Source: Martelella lutilitoris
GTDB taxonomy: Bacteria > Pseudomonadota > Alphaproteobacteria > Rhizobiales > Rhizobiaceae
DNA: 64,000 bases
Direction of reading: 5' to 3'
Assembly (NCBI RefSeq): GCF_005924265.1
Contig: NZ_VCLB01000007.1
Coordinates: 248,001 to 312,000, forward strand
Shown: one piece after another, positions 59,134-64,000 of the stretch
Layout: each line of letters opens with the position of its first letter
How positions within the stretch are numbered: position 1 is the stretch's first letter
Made by a program: the position numbers and the translations under genes
Notes under the pieces: generated by a model
Seen by the model: only the letters and a program-made list of their open reading frames with translations
Databases searched by the model: none
Told to the model about the DNA's origin: nothing

Positions 59134-61627
59134 AAAGCCGGAGCGCCCTCAGTCTGAGCGCATTGCCGATGACCGAGACCGACGAGAGGCTCATCGCGGC
59201 AGCGGCAATGATCGGCGAAAGCAGGATGCCGAAGAACGGGTAAAGGATACCGGCGGCCAGCGGCACGCCGGCCGAATTGTAGACGAAGGCAAAGAACAGG
59301 TTCTGGCGGATATTGGCCATGGTCGCCTCGGCCAGGTGACGGGCACGGACAATGCCGGTCAAATCTCCCTTCACCAGGGTGATGCCTGCGCTTTCCACCG
59401 CGACATCGGCGCCGGTTCCCATGGCAATGCCGACATCGGCGGCGGCAAGGGCCGGCGCATCATTGACGCCGTCGCCGGCCATGGCGACCGACAGGCCCTC
59501 GCCGCGCAGCCGTTCGATCAGGTCATGCTTGTCCTCGGGGCTGACGCCGGCATGAACCTCGTCGATCCCGAGCGACGCGGCCACGGCATCGGCCGTCGCC
59601 TTCGCGTCACCCGTCGCCATGACGATGCGCATACCGGCATCGTGCAGCGCGCGGATCGCCTCCGGCGTGGTGTCCTTGACCCGGTCGGCAACCGCGACAA
59701 CGCCCGCCGCCTGCCCTTCCACGGCAAGATACATGGCGGTCTTGCCATCGCCCTGCAGCGCGCTCACCCGTTGCTTCAGAGCGCTGACATCGACCTTTTC
59801 CGCCTCCATCAGCGCGGCATTGCCGAGCGCGACGCGTTTGCCGTCCACCGTTCCCGTCACGCCCTTGCCGGTTACCGCATTAAAATCGCTGCTTTCCGTC
59901 TGGGGCGCTTCCGCCTCGCGCGCGCCTGTCACGATCGCCTCGGCCAGCGGGTGTTCCGAACCGCGCTCCAGGGCCGCGGCAATCGAAAGCAGGTCGGCGC
60001 GCTCGAACCCCTCGGCCGGTTCTGCATCGGTGAGCGCCGGCTTGCCCTCCGTCAACGTGCCGGTCTTGTCGACAACGAGAACGTCTACCTTGGAGAAGCG
60101 CTCCAGCGCCTCGGCGTCGCGGATCAGCACACCGGCATGCGCGCCGCGCCCGGTGGAAACCATGATCGACATCGGCGTCGCCAGCCCAAGCGCGCAGGGG
60201 CAGGCGATGATCAGCACCGAGACGGCCGCGACAAAGGCATAGGAGAGCGCCGGCGACGGGCCGAAAATGACCCAGGCCAGAAACGCGATCACGGCGACCG
60301 AGACCACGGCAGGCACGAACCAGGCCGCCACCCTGTCCGCCATCGCCTGGATCGGCGCGCGCGAACGCTGGGCCTTCGACACCATGTCGACGATGCGCGA
60401 CAGCGTGGTTTCCGCCCCGACGCTTTCCGCCCGCATCAGGAAGCTGCCGGTCTTGTTGAGCGTGCCGCCGGTGACCGGCTCGCCCTCGGTCTTTTCGACC
60501 GGGACCGGCTCGCCGGTGATCATGCTTTCATCGACCGAGGAGCGACCTTCGGTGACCACGCCGTCGACCGGCACGCTTTCGCCGGGGCGCACGCGCAGCA
60601 CGTCGCCGGCCTTCAGCGTGTCGACAGGCACATCGTCCTCGCCCTCATCGGTGACCTTGCGCGCGGTCTTCGGCGCAAGATCCAGAAGCGCCCGGATCGC
60701 ATCGCCCGTTCGCTCGCGCGCCGCCAACTCCATGACCTGGCCGATCAGCACGAGCACGAGAATCACGGCAGCCGCCTCGAAATAGACGGGCGCCATGCCC
60801 GCACTGTCGCGCATGGAGGCAGGAAACAGGCCGGGCGCGACCAGCGAAACGACCGAGAAGACGTAGGCCGCCCCCGTGCCAAGCGCGATCAGGGTCCACA
60901 TGTTCGGACTTTTGTTGACGATCGAGGACCAGCCGCGCTTGAAGAAAGGCCGGCAGACAAACACGACGGGCGTGGCCAGTGCGAACTGCAGCCAGCCGAA
61001 CAATGCATGCCCGAACCAGTCCTCGAACGGCAGGCCGAGATGGCTCCCCATTTCCAGAACGAAGACGGCGAGCGCCAGAGGTCCGGTGATCATCAGGCGG
61101 CGTTTGAAATCGACATATTCCGGATTCGGGCCCGTATCGGCCGAGGGCGTCATCGGCTCAAGCGCCATGCCGCATTTCGGGCAATCGCCGGGGTGATCCT
61201 GCACGATTTCCGGATGCATCGGGCAGGTATAAAGCGTTCCCTCGGGCTGGGGCTCCGGTTCCGGTCGGCCATGGACGTACTGATCGGGATCCGCCTCGAA
61301 TTTCGACTGGCAGCCTGCGGAGCAGAAATAGAAGCGCTCGCCTTCGTGCTTGAGCATATGCTGGGCGCTGGCGCGATCGACGGACATGCCGCAGACCGGA
61401 TCCTCCGCGGTCAGATAGGCTTCCGGCTCCTGCAGGAACCGGTCGCGGCAGCCTTCGGAGCAGAAGTGGAAAAGCCGGTGATCGTGTTCGGCCGTCGGTT
61501 TTCCGGCCTCCGGATCGACGGTCATGCCGCAAACGGGATCGCGCAACGACCTCTTGTCCGACACCGCCGCGTCATGGCCGGCGCCACTGCCGGCGTCGGG
61601 CGCATGCTCGTCATGGGAATGTTGCAT
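59132..61627 (-). CDS. copA: Copper-translocating P1B-type ATPase
   Basis: The 831-residue pump exports Cu(I). Its N-terminus has two YHS domains (about 27-72 and 74-117, each with DPVCGM and FCS(A/E)GC) and a heavy-metal-binding motif YTCPMHPE...CPKCGM (130-160) instead of the usual HMA domains. The catalytic part has TGEP (371-374), the ion-channel CPC (476-478), phosphorylation site DKTGT with Asp520, and [12 protein letters not shown]. The C-terminal helices carry YNSAG and AMSLSSVSV (MxxSS), the marks of Cu(I) transport. A MerR-type promoter lies directly upstream. Confidence 0.95.
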   Translation of the reverse strand: MQHSHDEHAPDAGSGAGHDAAVSDKRSLRDPVCGMTVDPEAGKPTAEHDHRLFHFCSEGCRDRFLQEPEAYLTAEDPVCGMSVDRASAQHMLKHEGERFYFCSAGCQSKFEADPDQYVHGRPEPEPQPEGTLYTCPMHPEIVQDHPGDCPKCGMALEPMTPSADTGPNPEYVDFKRRLMITGPLALAVFVLEMGSHLGLPFEDWFGHALFGWLQFALATPVVFVCRPFFKRGWSSIVNKSPNMWTLIALGTGAAYVFSVVSLVAPGLFPASMRDSAGMAPVYFEAAAVILVLVLIGQVMELAARERTGDAIRALLDLAPKTARKVTDEGEDDVPVDTLKAGDVLRVRPGESVPVDGVVTEGRSSVDESMITGEPVPVEKTEGEPVTGGTLNKTGSFLMRAESVGAETTLSRIVDMVSKAQRSRAPIQAMADRVAAWFVPAVVSVAVIAFLAWVIFGPSPALSYAFVAAVSVLIIACPCALGLATPMSIMVSTGRGAHAGVLIRDAEALERFSKVDVLVVDKTGTLTEGKPALTDAEPAEGFERADLLSIAAALERGSEHPLAEAIVTGAREAEAPQTESSDFNAVTGKGVTGTVDGKRVALGNAALMEAEKVDVSALKQRVSALQGDGKTAMYLAVEGQAAGVVAVADRVKDTTPEAIRALHDAGMRIVMATGDAKATADAVAASLGIDEVHAGVSPEDKHDLIERLRGEGLSVAMAGDGVNDAPALAAADVGIAMGTGADVAVESAGITLVKGDLTGIVRARHLAEATMANIRQNLFFAFVYNSAGVPLAAGILYPFFGILLSPIIAAAAMSLSSVSVIGNALRLRALRL

Positions 61628-61657
61628 CTGAGCTCTCCTGTCGGTTCCGTTTCTGTC

Positions 61658-61688
61658 AAGATGGCCCTTCCAGTTACTGGAAGGTCAA
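61658..61688 (-). promoter_or_regulatory. CueR/HmrR-type promoter of copA
   Basis: Read leftward, TTGACC is followed after exactly 19 bases by CATCTT, and the spacer is a dyad, CCTTCCAGT-A-ACTGGAAGG. The over-long 19-base spacing and this dyad are the standard design for copper-sensing MerR-family activators. The regulator gene itself is not in the window. Confidence 0.85.
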
Positions 61689-61857
61689 GAGCGACCGGAT
61701 TACCCGGATAAAGATAGCGCAGGCGGGCGAACAGGAAACCGGGTAGCCCGGTCTTTTCGGCCCACCGAAAAGGAGGATGATCCTGATCAATTCCCGACCG
61801 CTGTGAAATATGCCAGATTAACCTTCCATCGAAGGTCCCACGCGATTCGAAGAGACC

Positions 61858-62184
61858 ATGTTCAGCCGGTTTCGCACACTTGCCATTGCTTTCGTCTTCC
61901 TGCTCGGGCTCCTTGCCGGTGCGGGCACGGCCGTCAGTTTCGAGCCCGCCGACATGCCGTCCTGCAACGAACAGTCGGTATCGATCTCCGCAGCAGATGC
62001 CTGCGGCAAGGCGATGATCCACACGTCATGCCTCTATCACGGGACCTGCGGCCTGTTCCTGTCGCCCGATCCCGCGCGCATCCATTCCCGGACGGCGCCT
62101 TCGGCACGGAATATCCCGCTGACTGCTCCTCTTTCCGGTCAGCCTTCGGCCCCCGAAACGCCGCCGCCCATCTCCGCACTCTAG
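61858..62184 (+). CDS. Small secreted or membrane-anchored protein with cysteines (copper locus)
   Basis: A 108-residue protein with an N-terminal hydrophobic segment (about 8-28, AIAFVFLLGLLAGAGTAVSF) that looks like a signal peptide, then four Cys spaced through residues 40-64 (SCNEQ, ACGKAM, SCLYHGTC) and a Ser/Pro-rich tail. Family not recognised. It is divergent from copA and upstream of two other small secreted proteins, so a periplasmic metal-related role is possible (inference). Confidence 0.6.
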   Translation: MFSRFRTLAIAFVFLLGLLAGAGTAVSFEPADMPSCNEQSVSISAADACGKAMIHTSCLYHGTCGLFLSPDPARIHSRTAPSARNIPLTAPLSGQPSAPETPPPISAL

Positions 62185-62332
62185 AGCCTTCACGCCCGGC
62201 CCATGCTTGCCGGCGCCGTGATGATTCCGGCAGCCTGCAGGCGCCGGGAAACGGATCCCCATTCTGTAAATCATATAACTTTCAGAATGTTGGGAGCCAT
62301 ATCTAAGATAGTGCTCTAAACGGAGATTTCCC

Positions 62333-62677
62333 ATGAGCAAGATAATTTACGCCGCCGTGCTCACGCTTACCCTCGGCGCGAGCCTCGCCTACGCCAACCC
62401 GGCCCACCATACCGGAAACGATCAGGTCGCTGATACCGGCAGCATGATGCAATCCGGGATGATGGACGGGTCGATGATGGGCGGCATGATGAATTCCGAC
62501 ATGATGGTGATCATGCTCGATGCCGATGGCGACGGCAGCCTTTCGCTGGCCGAGTTCCAGGGCATGCATGAACGCATGTTCGGCTATCTCGACGCCAATG
62601 GCGACGGCACGCTCGATGCCGGCGAAATGGAAGCCCATCACGCCGATGCCATGCCGCATGGCGGCACGGCCGAGTAA
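62333..62677 (+). CDS. Periplasmic Met-rich EF-hand protein
   Basis: A 114-residue protein with a signal peptide (about 1-21, ending LAYA), a methionine-rich stretch with ten or so Met (MMQSGMMDGSMMGGMM) and two EF-hand loops, DADGDGSLSLAE and DANGDGTLDAGE, with the Asp/Asn/Gly pattern for calcium binding. Met-rich stretches often bind Cu(I). A GGAGATTT-like site precedes the ATG. It is followed by another secreted-protein gene 11 bases later. Confidence 0.8.
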   Translation: MSKIIYAAVLTLTLGASLAYANPAHHTGNDQVADTGSMMQSGMMDGSMMGGMMNSDMMVIMLDADGDGSLSLAEFQGMHERMFGYLDANGDGTLDAGEMEAHHADAMPHGGTAE

Positions 62678-62688
62678 GGAGAAAACAG

Positions 62689-63111
62689 ATGAAAAAGACA
62701 TTCAGCGCCTCAGCAATCGCGGCTCTCGGCCTCGCCGCAGCCCTCCTCGCCGTACCGGCCGCATTTAGTGCCGAACAACCGGTAATCCCGGCAGGCGAAA
62801 CGATCTCCACCTGGGTGGAAAACGGCCAGAACGGCCGCTATCTCCTCCAGCTTCTGGAGGGCGGCGTGCCTGCCGGCGAGACCGCGATCAACGGCACGAT
62901 CCTTTCCGACACGGATTGCGCGCCGGATGCCGACGGCATCAATCATTGCAAGAACGAGATCCGGCTTGAGGACGGCAGCGTGCTCAAGGGCGTGAACAAT
63001 CACCGCATGAGCGTCAACCGCTGCCTGAAACCGGGCGAAGCCGTCACCGTCTCGCCACTTGCGGATGGCTGGGCGGTCGTTCTCATCGAGGACGCGACCG
63101 AGAACCGCTGA
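62689..63111 (+). CDS. Secreted protein of unknown function (copper locus)
   Basis: A 140-residue protein with a typical signal peptide (MKKTFSASAIAALGLAAALL, ending AAFSA) and a mature part of about 112 residues with three Cys (DCAPDADGINHC and RCLKPG). No family is recognised. TAAGGAG is seven bases before the ATG. It is tightly linked to the EF-hand gene and is followed by a strong terminator, so these genes form one short unit. Confidence 0.75.
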   Translation: MKKTFSASAIAALGLAAALLAVPAAFSAEQPVIPAGETISTWVENGQNGRYLLQLLEGGVPAGETAINGTILSDTDCAPDADGINHCKNEIRLEDGSVLKGVNNHRMSVNRCLKPGEAVTVSPLADGWAVVLIEDATENR

Positions 63112-63128
63112 CAGCGGCCCCGACAGGA

Positions 63129-63161
63129 GAGGCCGCGCTCCGGCGCGGCCTCTTGTTTTGG
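63129..63161 (+). terminator. Rho-independent terminator after the small secreted-protein genes
   Basis: A ten-pair stem (gaggccgcgc / gcgcggcctc) with a four-base loop, then TTGTTTTGG. It ends the rightward unit just before the leftward MFS gene. Confidence 0.85.
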
Positions 63162-63167
63162 TTTTCC

Positions 63168-64000
63168 CTAGAACTGGTTGGTCCAGCGCGGGTGCAAGTC
63201 GTCGATCACAAGCGCGTGGCTGTGGGTCCGGTGTCCCTTCAGATGCGGGTGATCAAGCGGCAGATTATCGTGGCTGTGCTCGATCGCCTCGTCCTCGGCA
63301 GCGGGCCACTGGAGGAGGCAGACGGCCATGCCGAGTGCGGAGAGGCCGGCCAGGACCAGAAGGGCCGTCACCGCGCCGAATTCGGTCATCAGCCAGCCCG
63401 ACAGCGGATAGGTGACAAGCCAGCAGGCATGGGAGAGCGCGAATTGCGCCGCAAAAAGCGCCGGCCGGTCCTCCGGATGGGCCGAACGGCGCAGGAGCCG
63501 CCCCGAGGGCGTCAGCACGGCCGAATAGCCGAAACCAACGAAAAGCCAGGCGACAAGCAATGCCAGCCAGACAAGCCCGCCAAAGGCGACGCCCGCTGCA
63601 AGCGTCACAAGCGTTGCCGCCATCAGTCCGGCTCCGGCGAGCATCACCGGCCTGTCGGAGACGCGATCGAGGATCTTCGGCAGCAGGATGGCCGCCGTCA
63701 TCGACCCGGCGCCGAAAGCAAACATCGTCCAGGCAAGATCACTTGCCGAAAGGCCGAGCACACCGCGCACCAGCACCACGGAGTTGACCAGCACCATCGC
63801 GCCCGCGGCGGCAACAGCAAGGCTGAGCGCCAGCAATCCGCGCAGGCGCGGCGTCGCGAGATAGATGCGGATGCCGCGCGTGGTGCGGTCATAGACCCCG
63901 CGCGGTTCGGCGGCCTTCGGGCTCGGAAGGAGCACCGAGACGACCAGCAGCGCGGAGGCCAGAAAACCGGCGACCGTGCCGAGAAACAGGGCGTTGTAGC
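63168..64000 (-). CDS. MFS transporter, C-terminal part (cut by window edge)
   Basis: The frame is open to the right edge of the window, so an internal GTG at 63935 is not needed as start. The visible 277 residues include about seven hydrophobic helices and end in a histidine-rich tail (EHSHDNLPLDHPHLKGH...HSH), which could bind metal. It resembles the second half of a major facilitator exporter. The substrate is unknown; the tail and the nearby copper genes make metal or drug export plausible, but not shown. Confidence 0.8.
   Translation of the reverse strand, partial: YNALFLGTVAGFLASALLVVSVLLPSPKAAEPRGVYDRTTRGIRIYLATPRLRGLLALSLAVAAAGAMVLVNSVVLVRGVLGLSASDLAWTMFAFGAGSMTAAILLPKILDRVSDRPVMLAGAGLMAATLVTLAAGVAFGGLVWLALLVAWLFVGFGYSAVLTPSGRLLRRSAHPEDRPALFAAQFALSHACWLVTYPLSGWLMTEFGAVTALLVLAGLSALGMAVCLLQWPAAEDEAIEHSHDNLPLDHPHLKGHRTHSHALVIDDLHPRWTNQF

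Noticed and set aside
59336-61711. A 791-residue plus-strand frame opposite copA
   Set aside because: Antisense shadow; would read through the copA promoter and has no family features.

Overview
The window is GC-rich chromosomal DNA from an alphaproteobacterium of the order Hyphomicrobiales (Rhizobiales), most likely Rhizobiaceae or a close relative. The evidence is gene order and family content: lptF-lptG-lptD-surA-pdxA-rsmA, gmk-yicC-mltG-fabF-acpP-fabG-fabD, rpsF-rpsR-DUF2232-rplI-dnaB-alr-radA-cvpA-purF, a rhizobial-type inositol cluster with GGAA-N6-TTCC operators, and two intergenic repeat types of the kind seen in rhizobia. The genus cannot be fixed from sequence alone. No tRNA, rRNA, CRISPR array, insertion sequence or integrase was seen.

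Layout. 1-8 kb: the end of a glutathione S-transferase, cobalamin-dependent metH with a perfect palindromic operator, an AGE-family sugar isomerase, argC, and a DODA-type dioxygenase. 7.6-11.5 kb: ctaA, a DUF2842 membrane protein, a small HTH protein, holC and pepA. 11.6-20 kb: a PAP2 phosphatase, then the LPS export and outer-membrane block (lptF, lptG, lptD, a SurA-like chaperone) running into pdxA and rsmA. 20-27 kb, minus strand: gmk, yicC, mltG and the fatty-acid block fabF-acpP-fabG-fabD. 27-29 kb: an aldo/keto reductase and a YrbG-type Ca/Na antiporter. 29.2-30.8 kb: an AT-rich two-gene island (HAD phosphatase plus a three-helix membrane protein of unknown function). This is the only segment that clearly looks foreign and is the best candidate for an undescribed system. 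31-41 kb: ribosomal and replication core genes, alr, radA, cvpA, purF, an SDR enzyme and a DUF1349 protein. 41.4-53.3 kb: inositol catabolism and uptake. 53.6-55.7 kb: recQ and a tiny orphan. 55.8-59 kb: aceA with a 90-residue partner and a divergent ScfR/RamB-type regulator. 59.1-64 kb: copper handling (a CopA-type ATPase with a MerR-type promoter, three small secreted proteins) and the end of an MFS transporter.

How the genes work together. In the inositol region a periplasmic binding protein, permease and ATPase should import a cyclitol. IolG, IolE, IolD, IolB and the fused IolC kinase-aldolase would then take it to three-carbon units. An RpiR repressor lies between the main operon and the divergent iolG, and an operator-like site precedes each promoter. 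The glyoxylate gene aceA faces a regulator of the acyl-CoA-responsive family. The LPS export genes are translationally coupled, with 1-4 base overlaps, ahead of the periplasmic chaperone gene. Almost everything outside the 29-31 kb island is ordinary, well-conserved chromosome.
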